From Halichondria panicea (lineage: Eukaryota > Porifera > Demospongiae > Suberitida > Halichondriidae): a DNA stretch of 64,000 bases. Position 1 is the first letter of the stretch. Each line of letters opens with the position of its first letter. The stretch lies in assembly GCF_963675165.1 (NCBI RefSeq), contig NC_087384.1, forward strand, positions 403,001 to 467,000, given 5' to 3'. Shown here in pieces: positions 1-15,332 of the stretch. The notes below the pieces were generated by a model. The model saw nothing but the letters and a program-made list of their open reading frames with translations, did not search any database and had not been told where the DNA came from. The position numbers and the translations under genes were made by a program.

Positions 1-4623
<4,623 letters not shown>

Positions 4624-4827
4624 TGTTTAGTCCCTCATTATCCTCATACCTAACTGTCTATGATATTATGTTGTAAAATCAAAGATGGTCATTCATCCAC
4701 AGTGTATTCAATTTTCAACTTGTTTCACATTTCTAGCTAAAATAGTTTGTTGTATTCTCCAGTGTTGCGTTTATAGCAATAACTGCCATGCATGGCTATC
4801 AAGTGAGGCTTGTTGTTACCTGTTCGA

Positions 4828-4854
4828 AGCTTTTCCCTATAACGATTAGTACCA
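4828..4854 (+). promoter_or_regulatory. Shared 5' motif of array gene 2
   Basis: The block agcttttccctat followed by AACGATTAGTACCA lies 20 bp before the start codon of gene 2. The same block, with few changes, precedes genes 3, 4, 5, the decayed start of gene 6, and gene 8. Here and in gene 3 the similarity extends upstream (catgcatggctatcaagtg). Its closeness to the ATG suggests core promoter or 5' UTR. Confidence 0.5.
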
Positions 4855-4874
4855 AATCTACATAACAGACAAAG

Positions 4875-7800
4875 ATGTTGCCAGGTTCAAAAATAATTCT
4901 TCCAAGCTCTGATGTTGATGATTATACTGCAACAGCTCTTCGTAGCACAATTACTCGTATTTTGAACCCTACAAGTAAGCTTTTGATTCCATCCCCTTCT
5001 CTCTACAGAGCTAAGAATTCTCTTGACTACCTGCAGGTGTGAAGGATGCAAGCAGCAAAGAAATCTACAAGAGTGAGAATTGTCCAAGTTGGTGGCCAAA
5101 AGATGTGCTGTTTTCTCCTGTGTTAGGTATAATTAGATCATAGATTATCCATGGGTACGTATTTTAATATAGTCGGAGCACAGTGCTACCAGTAGATCTT
5201 CCACGGCAGATATAATTATGTGCAATATTCGTTAACCGTTTTGTCTGTAGTGCCCAAGGCTGTCACAAATGGCATCACTGTTGTACACCGAAGAAAGATT
5301 TTGGCAGCTTTCTTGGAGAAATGTCCTGACCAGTACACAATGTAAGTAATGCCCATCAGGTTACAGATATTAATGTGTGTTGCATCATTGCTCACAGATC
5401 ACCTCCAGTTGATCAGCAAAACTCTGCTTCGATAGTTGAAACTGACCAACCAGAAGACCCTGCAGTTGGTACAAAGAAAGCCTGGATGATGTCAGGCTCA
5501 AAAATAGTTCTTCCAAGTGCTGATGCTGAGGAATATTCTGGAAACATTCTTCGTGACACACTTTCACGTATTGTAAACCCTAAAGGTATATGACCTACAT
5601 AATATGTACATAGAAATGTCTTTGAGTTTCTCTTGTAGGTTTGAAGGGCATCACCTTCCACAGGAGTGAAAATTGTCCAAGTTGGTGGCCAAAAGATGTG
5701 ACATTTTGTATTCTGTCAGGTATAGTGTACAGCCTAACAGTAGATATGGGAAAAATTCATTGCTAGGCTGATTACAATTCGTGTCATTGTGTGTGTTTTT
5801 AGGGCCCAAGGCTGCTGCGAATGGTATTACTCCTGGACACCAGAGAAAGGTATTGGCAGCTTTCTTGGAGAAATGTCCTGAGCAGTACACAATGTAAGTT
5901 TTATAAATTAAAAGTTTTATGCAAATTCATATATTATATAATAGCACCTATTTCCTCACAGATCACCCGGGATTCGGCTACTCAATCCCACCTCTTCCCC
6001 ACTCGTTGGTGCTAAGCAACCAGTAAGAGAAGTCAGCCCACAAAGTTCCTCTGAAAGTGATCAAGAAGAGCCTGTAGGAATGAACCAAACACCACCTACT
6101 GGAGCTAATCGTACCCGATCAGTTGGAGCCGCCACAATCAGCACTGCTGCACAACATGCAAGCCCAAAGCTTATCCTACCCAGCTTGTGTGCAAATGACT
6201 ATTATCAACCTGCTCTCATTTCGCTAATTCAAAAGATTTTAAATCCCCAACGTAAGTCGTTTGTGTTGTCCTATATCTACTAACATGAATATATTTTGCA
6301 GGGAAAAAATTCACGTACTCCAGTGCTAATTGTCCCAGTTGGTGGCCGACTGATGTACCATTCATTAGGGCAGAAAGTATACACAGCATTCAGTATATTG
6401 AGTATTTATATGATGTGTTTAAACAACACTGTTTTACTAAGGAGTACTAATGTTTTATACTGATCAGAAATAGAGACCCTGGGTATATAGGATCTATAGA
6501 ACTGCCTCAGGTACATTTCTCTTTTACAGATATGAAAGCTGAAGACAGGAGAAAAATACTGACAGCTTTTCTGGAGAAATGTCCTGAGCAGTACACAATG
6601 TAAGTAATGCCCATCAGTTTACAGATATTAATGTGTGTTGCTCACAGATCGTCTCCAGATGTTAGGATAATTCCAAGGTCAAATGCTAGGTCAAATGCTA
6701 GGATAGTTCTAAGTTCAAAGATAGTTCTTCCAAGCTCTAATGTTGAGGAATATTCTGGAATCATTCTTCGTGGCACAATTTCACGCATTGTGAACCCTGA
6801 AGGTTCGTGTGTATAATTGTAGTTTAGCTACAGGACGAACTTTTTTATAGGTCGGGGTAGCGGAAAACTCTACACGAGGGAAAATCGTCCAAGTTGGTGG
6901 CCAAAAGATGTGGCTTTTTCTCCTGCGACAGGTGTGATCTAAAGAATATGCACAGCCAGTAAAAGTGATAGTGCAAAGTTCGTTGCTAGGCTAATCATAA
7001 TCAGTGGAGTAGGAAAAGGGATCCCCCTCGCACATTGAGTTTTGATAATTATGTGCAAAATGTATCTATTTCCTACAGTTGTTGAATGTTCAATAATTAT
7101 CAAGAATGCTACTAGAATACAGTGTGCATATCTTTATTGGCCTCCTCAAACTCACTCAAAATGTTTTCTACTCCTGCTTGTCATTGTGTGTGTTTTTAGG
7201 GCCCAAAGCTTTCGCGAATGGTATCACTGCTGAACCCCTGAGAAAGATATTTGCAGCTTTCTTGGAGAAATGTCCTGAGCAGTACACAATGTAAGTTTTA
7301 TACTCGGTGGAAAGCTAGCAATTTCTAGTGTTCTAGTGCAGAAGTATCTCCTAAGTAAAAGAGCTAAGTAACAGATTTTGATAAACACAAATCTTAAGAG
7401 AGTAGCTACTAAGCAAAACTAGCCATAACTTGAAGCATTATTTTGCATACCCACAAATTGTGATCCAAGAAAACGTTACTAGAAGCCTATATAGAAGCTT
7501 TTAGTAACACTTCATTTATCATTGAGCAGCTATAGCAGTCCACACACACTCACACTCACTAGTATAGTCAGTCTATACTTAACCACAACCCTATAGTCTA
7601 CCGTATATTTCACTGCTGATTGGCACACCGAAGCATAATACGTGGTGTATTGTGTTGTGTCATTGCTCACAGATCTCCTCCAGTTGATCAGCAAAACTCT
7701 GCCGTGGCAGTTAGAACTGACCAACCAGAAGACCCTGCAGTTAGAACTACTCTATTAATTAACTCTGCAGTTGGTGCAAAGAAAACCAGGATGATGCCAG

Positions 7801-9455
7801 GCACAAAGATAGTTCTTCCAAGCTCTAATGTTGAGGAATATTCTGGAAACATTCTTCAGAGCGTAATGTCACGTATTGCAAACTCTCAAGGTATGATTCT
7901 ATTTAGCTACAGTCCGAAATTCTGGATTTCTTGTAGGTTGGAGGGGTAGAAACGTCTACACAAGTGATATTTGCCCAAGTTGGTGGCCAAAAGATGTGGC
8001 GTTTGCTCCTATGACAGGTATACAATGACAAGTACACACAGTCTAACAATAGAGTTTGTTGCTAGGGTAACTATGATGTATGTGCATGCTGCTGTTAACT
8101 TTAGGGCACAAAACTATTGGTATTGTCACTGCTGTACACCGGAGAAAGGTACTGGCAGCTTTCCTGAAAAAATGTCCTGAGCAGTACACAATGTAAGTTT
8201 TATGCAAACAGTAACTAAATACATCCATTTGCATAATAATGATAAAAACAAAGAAGGAAAAAAGTGAGTATTTACTCTTTTCGTCACAGATCACCCGGGG
8301 CTTGGCTACTCAATCCCACCTCTTCCCCACTCATTGGTGATAAGCAACCAGTGAGAGAAGTTGACCCACAAAGTTCCTCTGAAAGTGATCAAGAATTGGT
8401 ACAATATGCAAGCCCAAAGCTTATCCTACCCAGCTCTTGTGCAAATGATTATCGTCAACCTGCTCTCATTGCGCTAATTCGAAAGATTTTAAATCCCCAA
8501 CGTAAGTCGTTTGTATTGTCTTATAAACCACTAACATGAATGTTTTTTTGCAGGGCGACACTTCATATACTCCAGTGCTAATTGTCCCAGCTGGTGGCCG
8601 ACTGATGTACCATTCATTAGGACTCTAGGTACAGAGCATTCAGTATAATTCTACATAGAATATTTATATCATGTCCACCACTAAAGAAAGAGTACGAATG
8701 TGTTACACTGCCCAGAAATAGAGACACTAAAGTCTATAGGACTGCCTCGGGTACAAATCTAAAGTGAAATCTAACATTTTTACAGATATGAAAGCTAAAG
8801 GTAGGAATAAAGTACTGACAGCTTTTCTGAAGAAATGTCCTGAGCAGTACACAATGTAAGTAATGCCCATCAGTTTACAGATATTAATGTGTGTTGCATC
8901 ATTGCTCACAGATCACCTCCTGTTGATCAGCAAAACTCTGCCTCGACAGTTGAAACTGACCAACCAGAAGACTCCCTCATATATGGCGATGATAGTTCAA
9001 ATGAATCTGATAAAGAAAATGCTAGTATACCAAGTGAAATTGACCAACCAGAAGACTCCCTCATATATGGCGATGATAGTTTAAATGAATCTGATGAAGA
9101 AAATGCTAGCATACCAAGTGAAACTGACCAGCCAGAAGACTCCCTCATATATGGCGATGATAGTTCAAATAAATCTGATGAAGAAAATGCTAGCATACCA
9201 AGTGAAACTGACCAACCAGAAGACTCCCTCATATATGGCGATGATAGTTCAAATAAATCTGATGAAGAAAATGCTAGCATACCAAGTGACCCGGAAGACC
9301 TGGTGAATAGTCTAGAGCAGCACCTTCTGGATTCTAGGAAAAGAAGGCTCGAGGCTGAGATGAAAGTTGAGGAGCTGACGAAAGAAGTCAAACGTCTCAG
9401 AGAAGAAAGGAAGTTCATAGGTTCTATTGTGAAACGATCGCGACTCCATCACTAG
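4875..9455 (+). CDS. Array gene 2: N-A-B-A-A-B-C, six WWP modules, about 896 aa
   Basis: Start: ATG at 4875 (MLPGSKIILPSS), the position where A-type exons carry an internal RMMPGSKIVLPSS, so the N module looks like an A module that lost its linker. Exons: 4875-4974, 5037-5126, 5251-5341 (N); 5398-5585, 5639-5719, 5803-5893 (A); 5962-6251, 6302-6376, 6530-6599 (B); 6648-6802, 6851-6931, 7200-7290 (A, with RPSWWP instead of CPSWWP); 7673-7890, 7937-8017, 8105-8192 (A); 8290-8501, 8554-8628, 8786-8855 (B, linker shortened); 8912-9455 (C). The lengths sum to 2,691 bp, an open frame. The C exon is about twice the usual size because of four 84-bp repeats. The first Cys replacement may weaken one module. 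Function unknown; nuclear DNA-binding role only inferred. Confidence 0.75.
7301..7637 (-). mobile_element. MITE-like element, family 1
   Basis: Reverse copy in the intron between two A modules of gene 2, ending with ctaccgtatatttcac and cacaccgaagca, a worn form of the family's cactaccgtatacctcac and caccgaggca end. Confidence 0.55.
8952..9287 (+). repeat. Four 84-bp coding repeats in the C exon of gene 2
   Basis: Units start at 8952, 9036, 9120 and 9204; each encodes 28 residues of the form E.DQPEDSLIYGDDS.N.SD followed by .ENASIPS. Other C exons have a single copy. The repeats lengthen the acidic linker before the coiled coil in frame. Confidence 0.95.
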
Positions 9456-9799
9456 TGTTTAGTCCCTCATTATCCTCATACTTAACTGTCCATTAATTAT
9501 GTTGTAAAATCAAAGATGGTCATTCATCCACGGTGGATTCAGTTTTCAACTTGTTCTAATTTATATCACATTTCTAGTTTGTTGTATTCTCCAGCATTGC
9601 TCACTCTCATTCTTGTATGTAGATCTACTCCCTCTATTCATGATCATGCTGCCAGAACATTTGACATCCATGAATATATGACATGATTTCAATGCAATAA
9701 CTGCCATGCATGGCTATCAAGTGAGGCTTCTTGTTGCCTGTTCAAAGCTTTTCCCTGTAACGATTAGTACCAAATCCGCATGGCAGACACAAATTAAAG
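9456..9799 (+). promoter_or_regulatory. Intergenic region between array genes 2 and 3
   Basis: Holds the 3' flank of gene 2 with the shared palindromic block (catgatcatgctgccagaa, 9638-9657) and, at 9746-9772, the shared 5' block ending AACGATTAGTACCA 27 bp before the gene 3 start. No coding exon was seen. Confidence 0.5.
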
Positions 9800-12520
9800 A
9801 TGATGCCAGGTTCAAAAATAGTTCTTCCAAGCTCTAATGCTGATGATTATACTACAACAGCTCTTCATAGCATCGTGTCACGTATTGTGAACCCTACAAG
9901 TAAGCTTCTGAGTCCATCCCCTTCTCGCTACAGAGCTAAACATTCTCTTGACTACCTGCAGGTGTGAAGGGTAGAAGCAGCAAAGAAATCTACAAGATTG
10001 AGAATTGTCCGAGTTGGTGGCCAAATGATGTGCTGTTTTCTCCTGTGTTAGGTATAATTAGATCATAGATTATCTATGGATACGTATTTTAATATAGTCG
10101 GAGCACAGTGCTACCAGTAGATCTTTCACGGCAGATATAATTATGTCCAATATTTGTTTGTTGTTTGTCTGTAGTGCCCAAGGCTGTCACGAATGGTATC
10201 ACTTCTATACACTGGAGAAAGATTTTGGCAGCTTTCTTGGAGAAATGTCCTGAGCAGTACACAATGTAAGTTTTATTCAAAGCACCGCAACCTCGGTGCA
10301 CATGCTTGATTTGCATTTTAAACGAAGAAATGGTGCAAGAGAGTGGAAAACCTTAAGAAGTGTGCTAAAAGTTCAAAGTCCATAATTAATGGCTGCAGCT
10401 CTTTCCTCACACTTTTAGCTACCGTTCTAGTGCAGAGCTAACTCCTAAGTAGAATAGAACGAGTCTTCAACGTATGCAAAATTAGCCATAACTCGAACTA
10501 AGCATTATTTTGTAAATCCATGCACTACTTACAATGTAAGAAAACAACGTGACTATAGAAGCTCTTAGTTGCCTTTCATTTATCATTGAGCAGCTGCAGT
10601 AGTCTATACACACACAAACACACTACTGTACACCTTGCTGCCAGGCATAATTTAATACAGATATATGTATGTTGTATCATCACTCACAGATCACCTCCAG
10701 TTGATCAGCAAAACTCTGCCTCGGCTGATCTACCAGAATACCCACTGCTTGGTACAAAGAGAGCCAGGATGATGCCAGGCTCAAAGATAGTTCTTTCAAG
10801 AGAAATTTCTTCCAATCAGCAAAACTCTGCCTTGACAGTTGAAACTGACCAACCAGAAGACCCTGCAGTTGGTACAAAGAGAGCCAGGATAATGCCAGGC
10901 TTAAAGATAGTTCTTCCAAGAGAAATTTCTTCCAATCAGCAAAACTCTGCCTCGACAGTTGAAACTGACCAACCAGAAGACCCTGCAGTTGGTACAAAGA
11001 GAGCCAGGATAATGCCAGGCTCAAAGATAGTTCTTCCAAGCTCTAATGTTGAGGAATATTCTGGACTCATTCTCCGTGGCACAATTGCAGGCATTGTGAA
11101 CCCTAAAGGTACGTGTGTCTGTTTGTAGTTTAGCTATCCCACCAAGCGTTGAAGAAAACTGTAACGGCTTGATCTGTTTTTGTTGTTGCAATTATTTTAT
11201 CTCGATCGAGAAAAGTATACTGGACGAATTTCTTGTAGGCATCAGAAACTTCTACACAAAGGATAATTGTCCAAGTTGGTGGCCAAAAGATGTGGTGTTC
11301 ACTCCTGTGACAGGTATGGTCAGAAGTGCACAGCCTAACAATAGATGTTTGCAAAATTATTGCTAGGCTAATCAAAATCGTGTCATTGTGTGTTTTTAGG
11401 GCCCAAGGCTATCGCAAATGGCATCACTATTGGACACCAGAGAAAGATTATGGCAGCTTTCTTGGAGAAATGTCCGGAGCAGTACACAATGTAAGGTTTG
11501 ATGCAAATCGATGTATTTGATTATACCCTTTTCCTCACAGATCTCCCAGGAAACGGCTACTCTATCCCACCTCTTCCCCACAAAGTTCCTCTGAAAGTTC
11601 CTCACTCGTTGGTGATAAGCAACCAGTAAGAGAAGTCAGCCCACAAAGTTCCTCTGAAAGTGATCAAGAAGAGCCTGTAGGAATGAACCAAACACCACCT
11701 ACTGGAGCTTATCGTACCCGATCAGTTGGAGCCACAATCAGCACTGCTGCACAACATGCAAGCCCAAAGCTTATCCTACCCAGCTCTTGTGCAAATGACT
11801 ATCATCAAAGTGGTCTCACTTCGCTAATTCGAAACATTTTAAACCCCAAAGGTAGGTCGTTTGTGTTGTCCTATAACCATTGACATGAATGTTCTTTGTA
11901 GGGCGACACTTCATATACTCCAGTGCTAATTGTCCCAGCTGGTGGCCGACTGATGTACCATTCATTAGGACGGAAGGTTCACAGCAGTACATAATTATGC
12001 GTAAATGTCAAAGGAAACCATTGTTTTAGTTCAAAATTAATATTTTGCACTGCCCAGAAAAGAGACCCTAAGATCTATAGAAGTGCCTCGGGTACAAATC
12101 TTTTTTACAGATATGGAAACTAAAGACAGGAGAAAAGTACTGACAGCTTTTCTGAAGAAATGCCCTGACCAGTACACAATGTAAGTAATGTCCATCAGGT
12201 TACAGATTAATATGTGTTGCATCATTGCTCACAGATCACCTCCTGTTGGTCAGCAAAACTCTGCCTCGATAGTTGAAACTAACCAACCAGAAGACACCAT
12301 CATTGATGTACAAATGGAATCTGATGCTGAATCTGATGCTAGCATACCAAGTGACCCGGAAGACCTGGTGAATAGTCTAGAGCAGCACCTTCTGGATTCT
12401 AGGAAAAGAATACTCGAGGCTGAGAGGAAAGTTGAGGAGCTGACGGAAGAAGTCAAACGTCTCAGAGAAGAAAGGAAGTATATAGGTTCTATTGTGAAAC
12501 GATCACGACTCCATCACTAG
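9800..12520 (+). CDS. Array gene 3: N-A-B-C, about 535 aa
   Basis: Start ATG at 9800 (MMPGSKIVLPSS). Exons: 9800-9899, 9962-10051, 10175-10265 (N); 10690-11108, 11239-11313, 11400-11490 (A); 11541-11851, 11902-11976, 12111-12180 (B); 12235-12520 (C). Lengths sum to 1,608 bp with one open frame. The N second exon reads NCPSWWPNDVLF. The first A exon is 419 bp, more than double the norm, because a 120-bp unit covering linker plus MPG.KIVL is repeated in frame. The N-to-A intron contains a copy of the 0.4-kb MITE family. This N-A-B-C layout, shared with genes 4 and 8, may be the basic form of the family. Confidence 0.75.
10276..10652 (-). mobile_element. MITE-like element, family 1
   Basis: Reverse copy in the N-to-A intron of gene 3, very close to the copy at 52-422 (caccgcaacctcggtgca, actactgtacaccttgctgc), consistent with spread by module duplication. 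Confidence 0.6.
10702..11053 (+). repeat. In-frame 120-bp repeat within an A exon of gene 3
   Basis: Full unit 10814-10933 and the next beginning at 10934, preceded by a slightly shorter unit from 10702. Each unit encodes NQQNSA..VETDQPEDPAVGT then KRAR.MPG.KIVLPREISS, so the start of the domain is repeated while the LR and WWP parts are not. Confidence 0.9.
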
Positions 12521-12723
12521 CACTAGTGTTTAGTCCTCATACCTAACTGTCCATTTATTAATTGTACATTGTGGTCACCTTGCCCGTCATTCATCCACTG
12601 TGCATTCAGTCTTATTGTAATTATATCACATTTCTTGGTTTCATCCCTGTACATACTCAGAAAATGGACATTAAAATTAAAAAATTATGCGTAACTGTTC
12701 TATCTATACAATTGTGTAAGGTG

Positions 12724-12774
12724 AACTTTCCAGCTTAAAAAAAAAAAAAAAAAAAAAAAAAAACTTTCCAGCTT
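12724..12774. repeat. Poly-A tract flanked by 13-bp direct repeats
   Basis: A run of about 25 A residues sits between two copies of aactttccagctt (12724-12736 and 12762-12774), just before the 5' motif of gene 4. It may be a replication-slippage product or the scar of an A-tailed insertion; nothing coding is present. Confidence 0.7.
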
Positions 12775-12821
12775 TTATGTATAACGATTAGTACCAGCAT
12801 AGAAAGAGGTATGTCCACGTG
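12770..12821 (+). promoter_or_regulatory. 5' motif plus E-box of array gene 4
   Basis: The block agcttttatgt..AACGATTAGTACCA at 12770-12796 is followed by GTCCACGTG at 12813-12821, 41 bp before the start codon. Genes 5 and 8 have the same order, motif then E-box. Confidence 0.5.
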
Positions 12822-12862
12822 TTCAAGTAGTACAGTACAAGTGCAGTCGGCCAGGAGAAAAG

Positions 12863-14921
12863 ATGATGCCAAGCTCAAAGATAGTTCTTCCAAGCTCTGA
12901 TGCTGAGGAATATAATGGAATTATGCTTCGTAGCACGATTTCCCGTATTGTGAACCCTACACGTAAGCTTCTAATTCCATTCTCGTATGCTACAGACCTA
13001 AAAAAAATCTCGCAGGTGCAAAAGGTGTATACGGCAGAGAAATCTACAAGAGTGAGAATTGTCCAAGTTGGTGGCCAAATGATGTGCTGTTTTCTCCTGC
13101 GTTCGGTATAATTAGATAGTCAGAAGTGTACCTAACTACACGGCTAGGCTAGCAATATTAAAGTCCTGCTAGATCTAAAAATGTATTGCAAATTAAATGT
13201 AGGGCCCAATGCTGAAACGAATGGTATCGCTCTTGTACGCCTGAGAAAGGTATTGGCAGCTTTCTTGGAGAAATGTCCTGAGCAGTACACAATGTAAGTG
13301 TGGATTAGTTGCGCTGTACGTCATACAGATGTTTGTATGTGCTGTATTAGAATATATACTCATGGTGGTTTAATTATACTCACATGTACAGATCACCTCC
13401 AGTTGATCAGCAAAACTCTGCCTTGACAGAATACCCTGCAGTTGGTACAAAGAGAGCCAGGATGATGCCAGGCTCAAAGATAGTTTTTCCAAGCTCTGAT
13501 GTTAAGGAATATTCTGGAAACATTCTTCAGAGCGTAATGTTACGTATTGCAAACTCTAAAGGTATGATTCTATTTAGCTACAGTCCGAAATTTCTTAGAG
13601 TTTCGTGTAGGTTGGGGCAAAAACTTCTACACAAGTGACAATTGCCCAAGTTGGTGGCCAAAAGATGTGGTGTTTGCTCCTATGACAGGTATGTACTCTC
13701 AGAAGTACACACGTGTGTGCAGAGTTTGTTGCTTGGTAACTATATAATGCATGTCCATTGTGTTGTTGTTGTTATTGATCTTTAGGGCACAGATCTATTG
13801 GTATTGTCACTAGTGTACACCGGAGAAAGGTACTGGCAGCTTTCTTGGAGAAATGTCCTGAGCAGTACACAATGTAAGTTTTATACAAATTGTATTTATT
13901 TATACCCATGGATTTCCTCACAGATCACATATGACTTGGGTACTCAATCCCCCCTCTTCCCCACTCGTTGGTGTTAAGCAACCAGTAAGAGAAGTCAGCC
14001 CACAAAGTTCCTCTGAAAGTTACTACTCTGAAAGTTCCTCTGAAAGTTCCTCTGAAAGTGATCAAGAAGAGCCTGACCAAACACCACCTACTAGAGCTAA
14101 TCGTACCCGATCAGTTGGAGCCACAATCAGCACTGCTTCACAACATGCAAGCCCAAAGCTTATCCTACCCAGCTCTTATGTAAATGACTACTCTCAACTT
14201 GGTCTCATTTCACTAATTAGAAAGATTTTAAATGCCAAAGGTAAAATCGTTTGTGTTGTCCTATAACCACTGACATGAATGTTCTTTGCAGGGAGAAAAT
14301 TTAAGTACTCCAACGCTAATTGTCCCAGCTGGTGGCCGACTGATGTACCATTCATTAAGGCGGAAGGTATACACAGCATTCAGTATGTGTACGGAATTTG
14401 TATGTGTAAACCACTGTTTTACTAAGGAGTACAAATGTGTTTCACTGCCCAGAAAAGAGACCCTAAGGTCTATAGAACTGCCTCGGGTACAAATCTAAAA
14501 GTTTCTCTCATTATAGTGTAACTGCTTCTTCAGGTATGAAAGCCAAGGACAGGGCAAAAGTACTGACAGCTTTTCTGAACAAATGTCCTGAGCAGTACAC
14601 AATGTAAGTGTGAACAATCAAGCTATTATTATGTGTTTAATGGCTCACAGATTACCTCCAGTTGATCAGCAAAACTCTACCTCGACAGTTGAAACTGACC
14701 AACCAGAAGATACAGTTGATACGTATAAAGATAGGTCTGATGAATCTGATAGTGACCCCGAAGATCTGGTGAATAGTCTAGAGCAGCACCTTCTGGATTC
14801 TAGAAAAAGAAGGCTCGAGGCTGAGAGGAAAGTTGAGGAGCTGACGGAAGAAATCGAACGTCTCAAAGAAGAAAGGAAGTTCATAGGTTCTATTGTGAAA
14901 CGATCACGACTCCATCACTAG
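12863..14921 (+). CDS. Array gene 4: N-A-B-C, about 449 aa
   Basis: Start ATG at 12863 (MMPSSKIVLPSS). Exons: 12863-12962, 13016-13105, 13203-13293 (N); 13392-13561, 13611-13688, 13786-13873 (A); 13924-14240, 14292-14366, 14534-14603 (B); 14651-14921 (C). Lengths sum to 1,350 bp, one open frame. The A second exon begins GWGKNFYTSDNCPSWWP, the copy closest to the GWGK...WWP segment of NRF1. The B linker has an expanded Ser/Glu tract (SSSES repeats), likely acidic when phosphorylated. The C exon has the standard coiled coil with a short acidic linker. Confidence 0.78.
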
Positions 14922-15332
14922 TGTTTAGTCCCTCATCCTCATTGTCCTCATACCTAACTGTCCATTTATTAATTAAAGATCATTTTGTCACCTTCTTATC
15001 ATTTATAGCACAATGCAGTTGTATTATCACACTTGCCAGTTTAATTTTGAGTACAACAAGGTCGGACGTGACTGATGACTATGCAACCCTGTGGAGGCCT
15101 GTAATCGAAGCTAGCTATACTAGTCTTTCGGAGCCTCGAGGTATAATTATTTCAAGATTTACCCTGTTCAAAGCTTTTCCCTGTAACGATTAGTACCAGG
15201 TCTTTCCAGCTATGGAGATCCGAGAGTCCGATAGATCGAAAGTACATGTAGCGCCCTGTACTGTCTAGTTAAGTTGGGCAGTGAGATTGATTAAGGTCCA
15301 CGTGTGGCTTTGAACGAGTGCATGCTGCCAAG
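14922..15332 (+). promoter_or_regulatory. Intergenic region and promoter of array gene 5
   Basis: The 3' flank of gene 4 is followed by the shared block agcttttccctgtAACGATTAGTACCA (15172-15197) and E-box GTCCACGTG (15296-15304), 28 bp before the start codon. An open frame at 14921-15193 has no similarity to the modules and I do not regard it as a gene. Confidence 0.45.

Noticed and set aside
8927-9418. Minus-strand 163-residue open frame and similar antisense frames over every C exon
   Set aside because: Mirror images of the coiled-coil exon; no splice or start context, and they follow the sense repeat exactly.
14921-15193. 90-residue open frame after gene 4
   Set aside because: Lies in the shared 3' flank and promoter, begins at the previous stop and has no relatives among other intergenic regions.
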